Shown here one piece after another: positions 1 to 7,564 of a DNA stretch of 64,000 bases. Location: the NCBI GenBank assembly GCA_947177165.1, contig CAMWTP010000004.1, forward strand, positions 62,001 through 126,000, in the 5' to 3' direction. Source of the stretch: an uncultured Lachnospiraceae bacterium (GTDB lineage: Bacteria > Bacillota > Clostridia > Lachnospirales > Lachnospiraceae). Every line of letters starts with the position of its first letter. Position 1 is the stretch's first letter. The position numbers and the translations under genes were made by a program. Under the pieces are notes generated by a model. That model was given only the letters and a program-made list of their open reading frames with translations, searched no databases and was not told where the DNA came from.

Positions 1-765
1 AAAAGCGATACAGTTCTGAATCTCCTCCACCGCATATGGCTGCACACTGTCGTATGTATGACGGATTGGAACTGCAAGTTCATATGTCGGAATGCCAAAG
101 TACTGCCCTTCAATACTGTTTCCCATCAGGCTGCCGTCGCATGTGGTGTTGCAGTGCACCGCGCACGCCCCGATTCTCGGATAGTCGTCCTCCAGGGCAA
201 CGCCGAGCTCTGCAAGCGGCATCGGACAGACATCGGAGGGAATCCCGTATGTCTGCGCTGCGTCCGTGTAATGCACCACGCCGTCCTGAACCATCATGGC
301 ACAGGTGTACACTGCAGGTACTTCAACTGAAGTCCAGATCAGATTCGGAAATCCGTTCATGATCTCGCTCATCATATTTTCATCAAAGAGCACCATCTTC
401 TTCCGGAGCTTCTCGTCGTTTCCGATATTGGGATCTGCCTGAAACATTCTCGTCATGGCTTTGCACATATCGATGACGACGATGCTGAGCGCCGTGTGGG
501 TGATGCGAAGCTGTGAGCCGCGCATCCCCTCTGTGTGCCGGTCAAAAAAATCGGGAACCACCAGATAGTTGACCATCCAGCGATACCGGAAAAATGCTTT
601 TACATTATTGGGTTTTACCGCAAAACCGATCAGCACGCCCCAGATCCGCAGCCACTGTAGATAATCGTAGAATGTGTCTCTCACGCCGCGCCACTCTCGT
701 CGTTTTTTTGCCTTTCTGCCTGTATAAAAAGAACCGAGCTTCTCGCTCCCCATCTGTTTTCCCAT
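1..765 (-). CDS. 2-hydroxyacyl-CoA dehydratase-family protein (partial, runs off left edge)
   Basis: An open minus-strand frame from an ATG at 765 (MGKQMGSEKLGSFYTG...) stays open to base 1, so the C-terminus is outside the window. A segment reading CAVHCNTTCDGSLMGNSIEG fits the cysteine-containing N-terminal part of the 2-hydroxyacyl-CoA dehydratase/benzoyl-CoA reductase family. These proteins hold a [4Fe-4S] cluster and carry out ATP-driven radical dehydration or reduction of acyl-CoAs. It lies 55 bases downstream of a second, divergent member of the same fold (821-2008) and a CooC-like ATPase (2092-2853), so the three are probably cotranscribed and form two subunits plus an energiser. The start is chosen by frame; the ribosome site (AGGGCAG) is modest. 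The substrate cannot be told. I am fairly sure of the family and unsure of the reaction. Confidence 0.7.
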   Translation of the reverse strand, partial: MGKQMGSEKLGSFYTGRKAKKRREWRGVRDTFYDYLQWLRIWGVLIGFAVKPNNVKAFFRYRWMVNYLVVPDFFDRHTEGMRGSQLRITHTALSIVVIDMCKAMTRMFQADPNIGNDEKLRKKMVLFDENMMSEIMNGFPNLIWTSVEVPAVYTCAMMVQDGVVHYTDAAQTYGIPSDVCPMPLAELGVALEDDYPRIGACAVHCNTTCDGSLMGNSIEGQYFGIPTYELAVPIRHTYDSVQPYAVEEIQNCIAF

Positions 766-820
766 CTTACTGCCCTATGCCTTTCTGTGCTTTTCTTAAA
801 AACTGCTTCGGAACAGTTCC

Positions 821-2008
821 TTACCCCTTCCCTTGTAACTTCTTGATTTCCAGACTCTCCACAAACGCCTGAAACCTCGTCCTCAACTGCCCTGAACTGC
901 CCGTCACATACGGCCTGTCTATAGAAAGTGTCGGCACGCCGTATTTCTCCCGCATATTTTTTGACGCGTAGGCGCGCTCATAACCCCAGTAATCGCAGAA
1001 TTTCATCTGCTGGTAAATCACGCCGTCCGCGTGATACTCCTGCACCAGCTGATGCACATAGTCCTGCCGCTCCAAAACCTTCTCCGCATTCATATAGCGC
1101 GGGCATTTACCCATTTTCAGATAGTGCCTGCAAATCTGCGTCAGCACATCTTCCGCGTCATTCAACGCAATCGGGATGCGCTCTGGCAGCGATCCAAAAC
1201 AGAACCGGTCCGCGACAACTCTTGCTCCAGTCTCCTCCATCAATCCAATCAGCCCGGGATCATCAATCTCGGAACCCGCGACAACCACCTTCACGCGAAA
1301 TGCCGGTTTCCCATCGGGCTGCCTTGTCTTTAACTCCTCCGCGACCGATATGAGTTTCTCCATCAACAGCTCCTTGGGACAGCAGTATGTGGCAGTGCAT
1401 AGGACAGCAAATTCATAGCCCGTGATGCGCGGATTCTCCTCCTTGCGGTACTCTGATATCTCCTGCAAAATGCGGCAGATCTGATTGTGCTGTTCCACTG
1501 CTTTCCGAAGGTTCTCCTCTGAAATGTCAACTCCAAGCTTTTCCTGCAGCGGGTTTAACACATGCGCCTTCATCTGCCTCACGTAATGGCGGAGCGCAGT
1601 GTCATCTGATTTCATGGGTGCATCACAGTAGGACACGAAAAAACCTTCTTTTTCGATACAGTTTAAGTGCTCAATATTCTCCACACACCGGTTCATCTGC
1701 GAGCAGGCATCCGGTGCGATGATGCAGTCAAGGAATTGATAACCGCCCTCAACCGCACGCTCGAGAATCGCGCGGCAGCACTCGCACAGGAGGCTTGACA
1801 TATAGTATGTACCGATATCAATCGAGCCTGTGCGCGGCGCCCGGAGTCGCACCGAAAAGCACCCCGGCAGATTCAGCAGCGGCTCTGGTATCAGCGAGCA
1901 GACGCTTCCAACCGGGTGCAGACCTCTCGCCACGCCCTCGCGCACCAGGTCATTGTTTGCTTCCTCCAGCAGTTTTTCAAAATAATATAGTTGTGATAAA
2001 TCTCTCAT
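821..2008 (-). CDS. 2-hydroxyacyl-CoA dehydratase subunit-like protein
   Basis: A 395-residue protein of the HgdB/BcrB-type fold. It has scattered conserved cysteines (CECC, CSQMNRC, CTATYCC) suited to an iron-sulfur cluster, and the typical C-terminal stretch GVIYQQMKFCDYWGYE followed by GVPTLSIDRPYVTG. In characterised relatives such subunits pair, hold [4Fe-4S] clusters and receive a low-potential electron from an ATPase activator. An upstream in-frame ATG would add 22 residues. I prefer ATG 2008 because the family-like sequence starts there (MRDLSQLYYFEKLL). It follows the CooC-like ATPase gene by 83 bases and precedes the partial dehydratase-like gene. Whether this is a dehydratase, a reductase or a double-cubane-cluster protein cannot be decided from sequence alone. 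Confidence 0.75.
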   Translation of the reverse strand: MRDLSQLYYFEKLLEEANNDLVREGVARGLHPVGSVCSLIPEPLLNLPGCFSVRLRAPRTGSIDIGTYYMSSLLCECCRAILERAVEGGYQFLDCIIAPDACSQMNRCVENIEHLNCIEKEGFFVSYCDAPMKSDDTALRHYVRQMKAHVLNPLQEKLGVDISEENLRKAVEQHNQICRILQEISEYRKEENPRITGYEFAVLCTATYCCPKELLMEKLISVAEELKTRQPDGKPAFRVKVVVAGSEIDDPGLIGLMEETGARVVADRFCFGSLPERIPIALNDAEDVLTQICRHYLKMGKCPRYMNAEKVLERQDYVHQLVQEYHADGVIYQQMKFCDYWGYERAYASKNMREKYGVPTLSIDRPYVTGSSGQLRTRFQAFVESLEIKKLQGKG

Positions 2009-2091
2009 ATGTTCAACCCAACTCCCATGAATCCGCAAAGCGAAATTCCCAAATCTGTGCGGAGAATGACGCACTCTGGTGCATTCTCACA

Positions 2092-2853
2092 CTATATCCC
2101 CATACGGTCAAGCACTTCCGCCGCGCCGCGCACAAGTTCTGCGTCGGAAGCCAGTGTGAAAACACTCTCTCCCTTTAAATCCGCCTCGGCAAGTTTTGCA
2201 TCTGAATCAATGTAACTCATGACAGGGATGTCTCCTGTGTCAATCAACCTGACCGACTCCCTGGACAAGACGCGGTTCACGACTGTGCCCGCCTTCTCAT
2301 ACATCACAAGCTCGTCCGCCACCTTCTTAATGGTCTGAATCACCTGTGTTCCCTTGCGGCTTGTGTCTGTCACCAGCAGCAGGTGCGTCACTTTTTCCAT
2401 CACACGGCGGTTAATCTGCTCGATTCCCGCCTCACCGTCAATCACCACATAATCAAAATTATCGGAGAGCAGCTGTATCACCGCCTTCAGATAATTGTTA
2501 ACCCTGCAATAGCAGCCAGCACTCTCAGGACGCCCCACCGCAAGAAACACAAAACCGCCGCACTCTGTCATGGCGTCATAGATGCGGTACTCCGATTCCG
2601 CGAGAAGCTCCAGCGCCGTCCGGGTATCGCCATCCTCCACCGTTGCCACGACGGCCTTTCTGATATCGTCGATTGTCTCATGAACTTCCACGCCGAGCGC
2701 GGTTGACAGACCGACCGCCGGGTCTGCATCAATGGCCAGAATCCTCTTGTCCGGGTATCGCTCTGCCAGCACTTTGACCATCGCCGCTGCCAGTGAAGTC
2801 TTGCCCACACCGCCTTTTCCTGCCACCGCAATCACCTTTGTATCCTTCTGCAT
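2092..2853 (-). CDS. CooC/NifH-type P-loop ATPase (metallocluster maturation or activation)
   Basis: A 253-residue MinD/Mrp/NifH-class ATPase. It has a deviant Walker A, AGKGGVGKTS (about residues 11-20), a switch-like IDADPAVGLS (41-50) and the CooC-type metal motif Cys114-x-Cys116 (SAGCYCRVN). CooC proteins dimerise on ATP and insert nickel into CO dehydrogenase, and relatives act in acetyl-CoA synthase or corrinoid activation. The start at 2853 is set by a strong GGAGG five bases upstream; an earlier in-frame ATG at 2913 lacks one. The two downstream genes are 2-hydroxyacyl-CoA dehydratase-like, a family normally energised by an ASKHA-fold ATPase. This protein may therefore replace that activator or mature the clusters. 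It follows the nuclease-like gene by 72 bases without an evident terminator. Confidence 0.82.
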   Translation of the reverse strand: MQKDTKVIAVAGKGGVGKTSLAAAMVKVLAERYPDKRILAIDADPAVGLSTALGVEVHETIDDIRKAVVATVEDGDTRTALELLAESEYRIYDAMTECGGFVFLAVGRPESAGCYCRVNNYLKAVIQLLSDNFDYVVIDGEAGIEQINRRVMEKVTHLLLVTDTSRKGTQVIQTIKKVADELVMYEKAGTVVNRVLSRESVRLIDTGDIPVMSYIDSDAKLAEADLKGESVFTLASDAELVRGAAEVLDRMGI

Positions 2854-2925
2854 TTCTTCCTCCAACAAATATATGTATTCACTATCCATATCAGAAATCA
2901 ATAATATTTCCAATACAGTTCTCTT

Positions 2926-3732
2926 TCAGGCTATAATATCACTATTAGGTATGTTGTAATTCAAAATGCGAAAGATATCTTCTCTTCCAATCAGTGTAAA
3001 ATCAATATCGCACTCCGAATCCTCTTTTTCCAAGGCTCGCTTTTGTGATAATAAGTTGTTTCTTGAATCCGCACTCGCTAATGCCAGAATATATTTTTCA
3101 GCACCTTTCGCGTCCAACATTTGTTTTAGCTGCATAAAATATTTATAATTCTCTATCAAAAATCGCTTAGGACTAACTTTACATTCATAAAATTCTCCAT
3201 ACTTCTCGCAATCTGCCCATCCAGCTATATCAATAGTCTGTTTATGTTCTGAATTACACCATCCATATCCCAGCTTTACCATAATTCCATCGACATAAAC
3301 GATGCAGCCCTTGCAAAACTTATGGCCTCGGAATCTCTCGCAGACCGCCGCGCTAATTATCTCCTCCAAAAGCAGTCCTCTATATTGACCTAACCTTTTA
3401 TACGGATCACGCATGGCATTATCTGTCTCTCTTGCCTTTTTCTCAAAACTCTCATCCTCAACCACCTGCCAATAGAATTCCTCCATCAGCTTTGTCAATA
3501 CCCTATACTCTTTCAACATGCCCATATTATTATCATCAATCCTGTATTCTGCCATTTTCAATGCTTTCACAATATCATTCACAATATGCGGATTATACTG
3601 GTTATATACATTCAGAATTTCACACACTGTATATACAAACTGTTCAAATTTTAAAGCCTGTTTCGCAATAGGTTGTATATATTCTGTAACTCCATAATAG
3701 TCTTTATCTACATGTTTCAATAAAAGTCTCAT
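2926..3732 (-). CDS. PD-(D/E)XK nuclease-like protein of a SecB-linked module
   Basis: A 268-residue protein I do not recognise as a named family. The C-terminal half has the layout of a PD-(D/E)XK nuclease: a helix with EE at about 123-124 (RGLLLEEIIS), Asp168 in TIDIAGW, Glu183-x-Lys185 in FYECK, then a helix with QLK (201-203). The N-terminal ~110 residues are helical and unassigned. The gene starts two bases after the SecB-like gene stops, so translation is probably coupled. Base composition is clearly more AT-rich than in neighbouring genes, suggesting acquisition. I infer a nucleic-acid-cleaving effector or toxin. It could also be a restriction-like enzyme that has lost activity. The fold call rests on motif spacing only. 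Confidence 0.6.
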   Translation of the reverse strand: MRLLLKHVDKDYYGVTEYIQPIAKQALKFEQFVYTVCEILNVYNQYNPHIVNDIVKALKMAEYRIDDNNMGMLKEYRVLTKLMEEFYWQVVEDESFEKKARETDNAMRDPYKRLGQYRGLLLEEIISAAVCERFRGHKFCKGCIVYVDGIMVKLGYGWCNSEHKQTIDIAGWADCEKYGEFYECKVSPKRFLIENYKYFMQLKQMLDAKGAEKYILALASADSRNNLLSQKRALEKEDSECDIDFTLIGREDIFRILNYNIPNSDIIA

Positions 3733-3734
3733 CT

Positions 3735-4133
3735 CTATTGCGCTTTCTCCAGTGTTCTCATCACATCAATTGTGGGAAGCATTATTGGCTTGGGAAGCAT
3801 CTTTGAAGACACAGTATATAGATCCTCTCTCAGATAAGACCACATAATACGGGCTCCCTGAACCTCCATAAACTGCTGTGCCCTGAATGCATCTTCTATT
3901 TCCTTTTCAAACTTAAAAATGCCCACCTTCTCCTCCTCAATCTGATACCCGTCATTTTGGACAGAAATATTTATAATACTTTTCCCCATATTTTCATTCA
4001 TGATTTCTCCCTTTATTTCAGCAGAAATAGTAAACTCAGTGCTCACACTTTCGGACACTTTCTTCGCATTAATAAACGTAGTTTCAACATGCACCAATTG
4101 TGTTGGATACATTACAATCTCTTCAATATTCAT
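3735..4133 (-). CDS. SecB-like chaperone
   Basis: A 132-residue protein whose pattern matches the SecB fold: a GIF turn (71-73), then GARIMWSYLREDLYTVSSK (93-111), where SecB proteins have a G...YPYxRE..Y segment, then a proline-rich MLPKPIMLPTID. Firmicutes generally lack export SecB. Stand-alone SecB-like proteins outside proteobacteria are known mainly as the chaperone of toxin-antitoxin-chaperone systems, for example mycobacterial Rv1957 and E. coli CmdC. The start has an ideal AGGAGG nine bases upstream. It is the middle gene of three, 19 bases after an unknown protein and 2 bases before the nuclease-like gene. I infer that it folds or protects one of those partners. The match is by pattern, not alignment. 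Confidence 0.6.
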   Translation of the reverse strand: MNIEEIVMYPTQLVHVETTFINAKKVSESVSTEFTISAEIKGEIMNENMGKSIINISVQNDGYQIEEEKVGIFKFEKEIEDAFRAQQFMEVQGARIMWSYLREDLYTVSSKMLPKPIMLPTIDVMRTLEKAQ

Positions 4134-4152
4134 TCTGACTTCCTCCTAATCT

Positions 4153-4635
4153 TTACGCTCCCATATTCATAAAATAAGGAACCTGTTCGAAGGTTCCCTG
4201 TGTATTAAAAAAATATTCAATATTTCTGTCCCTCGTATCACCCTGTTCCGAATTATTGATACTGCCATGAAGAGTATTCTGAACAGACATAAATTCCTTT
4301 GCAAACTGACTTGGAATCGCATACAGGAGATCAACCAGACTGTAAATGTCACTTTCTGCACCAACAAGCAAAAAACTGTAATATTCTGTAAATCCTTCCA
4401 TCTTCTTTTCCTTGTTGATATCCAGCCGCTCCAATGTTGTTTGCAATAAATCCGAGCCTTCGATATCAAGCCATGAACTGAAACTTTCGATAATATCTGC
4501 CAATATCGGCTCCTCATGAGCGAAACATCGCAATTTCCCGACATAATTATAGTAGTTTTGGATAAAAAACTCTAATTTATCCTGAACATTTGATTTGTCC
4601 ATTTCCAGCAAACCTGATAACTTATTATTCATCAT
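4153..4635 (-). CDS. Unknown acidic helical protein, first gene of SecB-like module
   Basis: About 160 residues, rich in Glu, Asp and Leu, predicted largely helical, with no motif I recognise. A DIESFSSWLDIEGSD stretch and a Ser/Asn/Gln-rich segment before the C-terminus are the notable parts. The ATG pair at 4635/4632 follows AAGGTGG. A GTG at 4677 in the same frame would add 14 residues and cannot be excluded. A good promoter lies at 4751-4779, so this is the leading gene of a three-gene unit with the SecB-like and nuclease-like genes. By analogy with toxin-antitoxin-chaperone operons it might be the antitoxin or the chaperone client, but the sequence gives no direct support. Codon and base use are AT-rich like its two partners. 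Confidence 0.55.
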   Translation of the reverse strand: MMNNKLSGLLEMDKSNVQDKLEFFIQNYYNYVGKLRCFAHEEPILADIIESFSSWLDIEGSDLLQTTLERLDINKEKKMEGFTEYYSFLLVGAESDIYSLVDLLYAIPSQFAKEFMSVQNTLHGSINNSEQGDTRDRNIEYFFNTQGTFEQVPYFMNMGA

Positions 4636-4750
4636 TCCCACCTTAAAATATACTTGGTCACTATTCTCATCAAACACACATTTCTGCCTGAACAGTACTT
4701 ATATTATTTACAAATAAAATTGACTGATTCCTAAAAACAGCTTTGTAATT

Positions 4751-4779
4751 ATTATATATTATTGCTCTAAATAATGCAA
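4751..4779 (-). promoter_or_regulatory. Sigma-A-type promoter of the SecB-like module
   Basis: On the minus strand, TTGCAT (4779-4774) and TATAAT (4756-4751) are separated by exactly 17 bases. It faces the unknown/SecB-like/nuclease genes and sits just outside the MITE-like repeats, so the module has its own promoter with a leader of 65-110 bases. Confidence 0.7.
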
Positions 4780-4818
4780 ACTATTTCTCAATTAAAATTA
4801 GCGATTGTGTATTATAAC

Positions 4819-4934
4819 GTTACTTTTCACACCACGCCAAAGTAGTGGCAATCATGCGCCAAATTGATGAAAGGAAAAAAGCTGACACTTTTGTCAATTT
4901 GGCGCATTCCCACTACTTTGGCGTGAATGTGAAT
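4819..4934. repeat. MITE-like inverted-repeat element A, interrupted at its right end
   Basis: Two arms of about 45 bases form an imperfect palindrome. Each contains CGCCAAAGTAGTGG followed by TGCGCCAAATTGA in the outward-to-inward direction. The left end begins GTTAC. The matching GTAAC end appears only at 5285-5289, after the inserted element B. A related element with the same outer sequence lies at 18795-18907. There is no coding capacity. It may be a paired remnant of transposon ends; the transposon family is not identifiable from this window. Confidence 0.6.
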
Positions 4935-5275
4935 CAATGTCATTAAGGAACTGTCAATAAATAACGCAACAATTTGACTTGTCAGAGGCTGACATGGCTA
5001 AATGTTCATCTGCGTCATCAGATAATCTTGACGTAAGGCATTGCCCTTTATGCCTTTGCCTCCTACGCCTGCGCTTATCTTCTAATTACGTAAGTAATTT
5101 GCAGATGAACATTTATACAGCGTCAAATTAACAAGTTATTTCTTGACAATTCCTAACTTAAGCTCTTAATAACCGAGATTGGTGAATAAACACAATGATT
5201 TATTAAGCATTTTTGAGTACAATCTGTTAGTCAAGTTTCTTAAGTTATTTTTCTACAAATCCTTAATGACATTGG
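4935..5275. mobile_element. MITE-like element B with long internal hairpin
   Basis: The ends carry exact 15-base inverted repeats, CAATGTCATTAAGGA at 4935-4949 and its complement at 5260-5274. The 8-base direct repeat ATGTGAAT lies at 4927-4934 and again at 5276-5283, as expected of a target duplication. Inside, 4946-4978 pairs with 5122-5154, and a second inner pair (AATGTTCATCTGC with GCAGATGAACATT) extends the hairpin to about 209 bases. There is no open frame of note. The element appears inserted into the right end of element A. An RNA hairpin function after transcription is possible. Confidence 0.6.
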
Positions 5276-5297
5276 ATGTGAATGGTAACTGTGTAGG

Positions 5298-6785
5298 TTA
5301 CTGTCTGATATCCACATACCCGACTGCCAGCGAACTCTCGCAAAATTCATAGCTGCCGCCATATGTATCCAGATTCAGATACAGATACCCAAGCTCCTCC
5401 TCCGGCACAAGCCATGCCATATGGACAGTTGCCGTCTCCCCAGCTTTCAGGTTCGTAATATAATTATTCCTGCGCTCTCCGCCGTGCACATCATAGTACC
5501 ACATTTCCGTAAAGCGCGCCGCTCCTGTGGGAACTGCATCATCCCACGCCGCGTTTTCGCCAGATGCCTTTCCGGTGTAGAGTCTCATCTGACCGTCTTC
5601 CTCCACAATCTTCATCAGACTTCCAAAGAACAGCACTTCGTCCAATTCCTCCGCTCCGGTATTCGTATATTCAACGGTGACATACACCAGCTTCTGCGGC
5701 ACTTCCCGGCTGTCTGCCACTTCGTTCAACGTGTCGATGCCGTTTCCGTATTTGATATAATTGATTTTTGCCGGAAGCAGTTCTCCCGCCTGATTGACCT
5801 CCTTCTGCAGCTCCTCCCTGAAATCAGCATCCATCACAGATGCATCGAGCAGGCTGACCTTGTCGCTGACCTGCACATCAGTCACTTTGATAGTGACATT
5901 GCCGCGCCAGTCATCTTCCGTCGATTCCACATATGCTGCAAAAGCTTCTCCGACTGCATGGACATTTTTCATCGCAGATTTCGGTACGGAGTCTGCCACT
6001 TCCCACTCAACTGCTTCCTCGTTTCTGGATTGTATGTATTCACTCCAATTATAAGCGTATACGATGTCCTCTGTATTTCCATCGGAGACGGGCTGCAGGC
6101 GCACGCCCTCCGCAATCTTCAGGGCCTCCTCCTTCGTCACATCGGAAGCGGCATACATCTCCATCACATAATGGACATCTGTATACGCCACATAGATGCG
6201 CTGATCAAATGAAATCTCCTCGTCCTCTCCTCCATACAGTTCACAGTAGATGCCGTCGTATCCATTGACACTGATTTCCTCAGCAGCCTTGACGTTTGTG
6301 GTCAGCATGTCAAACTGCGCATCTCCTGTGTCCATTTTATAAAAAGTAATGGACACACCGCCCTTGTACAAAGCATCTGCATAGCTGTATTTTCCAGCCC
6401 CTGTATCGACCATGCCCTCCGGCAGATATAAAACTTCCATTCTGACATCCCTGATATCAGTAACTTCCTGTGTCTTCTCTGCCGCAGAACTGCTTTCCTC
6501 CGTTTCCTCTGGATTCATCTCCACGATCTTTGTTTCCACTGCATATTTTCCCACGGGTTCACTGTGCATTTTGTAGACAACACTTGCGGCCACTGTCGTT
6601 CCGATTAGCAAAGCCGCTACAAGTACAGCTATCACAGACTTTTTAGCCATATGCCTCCTTCTCCTTCCTGACGGTGCTGCCCCGATCTGTTTTTGCACTT
6701 CGCTTTCAACCATTCTTCGCATTTCTGCCGGCATTTCGGGAAAATACTGTCTTAAATCCTCTATTCTCACTTCTCGCTGTTTCAT
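5298..6785 (-). CDS. Anti-sigma-like single-pass membrane protein
   Basis: About 495 residues. The cytoplasmic N-terminus of ~48 residues (MKQREVRIEDLRQYFPEMP) ends in RRRRHMAKK. One membrane segment follows at about 50-71, then a large extracytoplasmic domain with many acidic residues. This topology and the position directly behind an ECF sigma gene match sigma-factor antagonists of the RsiV/DUF4179 kind, which hold the sigma factor at the membrane until a signal triggers release. Start 6785 is chosen for the GGAG seven bases upstream; longer frames back to 6908 have no such site and add sequence unlike the family. The stop lies ~9 bases from the end of element B. The signal sensed cannot be told. 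Confidence 0.7.
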   Translation of the reverse strand: MKQREVRIEDLRQYFPEMPAEMRRMVESEVQKQIGAAPSGRRRRHMAKKSVIAVLVAALLIGTTVAASVVYKMHSEPVGKYAVETKIVEMNPEETEESSSAAEKTQEVTDIRDVRMEVLYLPEGMVDTGAGKYSYADALYKGGVSITFYKMDTGDAQFDMLTTNVKAAEEISVNGYDGIYCELYGGEDEEISFDQRIYVAYTDVHYVMEMYAASDVTKEEALKIAEGVRLQPVSDGNTEDIVYAYNWSEYIQSRNEEAVEWEVADSVPKSAMKNVHAVGEAFAAYVESTEDDWRGNVTIKVTDVQVSDKVSLLDASVMDADFREELQKEVNQAGELLPAKINYIKYGNGIDTLNEVADSREVPQKLVYVTVEYTNTGAEELDEVLFFGSLMKIVEEDGQMRLYTGKASGENAAWDDAVPTGAARFTEMWYYDVHGGERRNNYITNLKAGETATVHMAWLVPEEELGYLYLNLDTYGGSYEFCESSLAVGYVDIRQ

Positions 6786-6921
6786 CTTAATCTCCATTTC
6801 CGTCTGGTCCGCATCCTGGGACACAGGCACAATTTGTAACTGTCCGTTACCACAATCCTTTGTCATGTGAATCAGGCACACATGCTGCCTGCTGTGGCAT
6901 GACCCCAATTCTCCGCATTCC

Positions 6922-7392
6922 TCACTGCGCCTCCGCCAGCTCCTTTTTTATCTTATCCCGCGCCCGCGCCAGACGATTTTTCACTGCACTCTCCGTCGTG
7001 TTCATCAGGGCCGCGATTTCCCTGACGCTGTACCCCTCCATGTAGTAAAGTGTAACCGTGAGCCTTATTTCCTCCGACAGATGTCCCAGCGCCTCATACA
7101 GATCAGAGTAGTCCGCGCGCTCCTCCGCAGCCTCCTCCATGGTGTAATCCTCCAGGGGCACGAGCTTTTTCTCCCGCCGCATAATGGCGTAACATTCGTT
7201 GATCACGATGCGGACCAGCCATGTCTTTGCACAGGAGTCCCTGCGCAGCGTCTGAAATGATGAGAACGCCTTCACGATCGCCTCCTGTATGGCATCCGCA
7301 CAGTCCGCGTCACTGCGCAGAAGAGTTTTTGCGACATGATACATCGTGTCCTCCGATGCGATAACTAAATTTCCCAATTGTTCTTTTGTCAT
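6922..7392 (-). CDS. ECF-type RNA polymerase sigma factor
   Basis: A 156-residue two-domain sigma-70 protein. Region 2 spans about 10-75 (SDADCADAIQEAIVKAFSSF, then TWLVRIVINECY). Region 4 spans about 100-150, with a helix-turn-helix read as YSVREIAALMNTTESAVKNR. A strong AAAGG precedes the ATG by six bases. It is followed by the membrane anti-sigma-like gene, the usual pairing for ECF regulators that respond to envelope stress. The target promoters are not recognisable here. No obvious ECF-type autoregulatory promoter was found upstream, but that region was read by eye only. Confidence 0.92.
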   Translation of the reverse strand: MTKEQLGNLVIASEDTMYHVAKTLLRSDADCADAIQEAIVKAFSSFQTLRRDSCAKTWLVRIVINECYAIMRREKKLVPLEDYTMEEAAEERADYSDLYEALGHLSEEIRLTVTLYYMEGYSVREIAALMNTTESAVKNRLARARDKIKKELAEAQ

Positions 7393-7564
7393 AATATCCT
7401 TTCCGCCGGCTTTCCTTTATAACATAACAATTCAATGCACATTGATTTTTGGAAACGGTGAAAATAACATCTGCAGACCAGGCAGAATGCACAGGCTGTC
7501 TTTTCACTGTTCCTTACACTTATTAGATGAACAATACCCTCAATCGGTCGCGTCGGAAATGAAA

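Noticed and set aside
5421..6212. Plus-strand open frame of 263 codons opposite the anti-sigma-like gene
   Set aside because: It has no ribosome site, its composition mirrors the opposite coding strand, and the minus-strand gene has clear topology and context.
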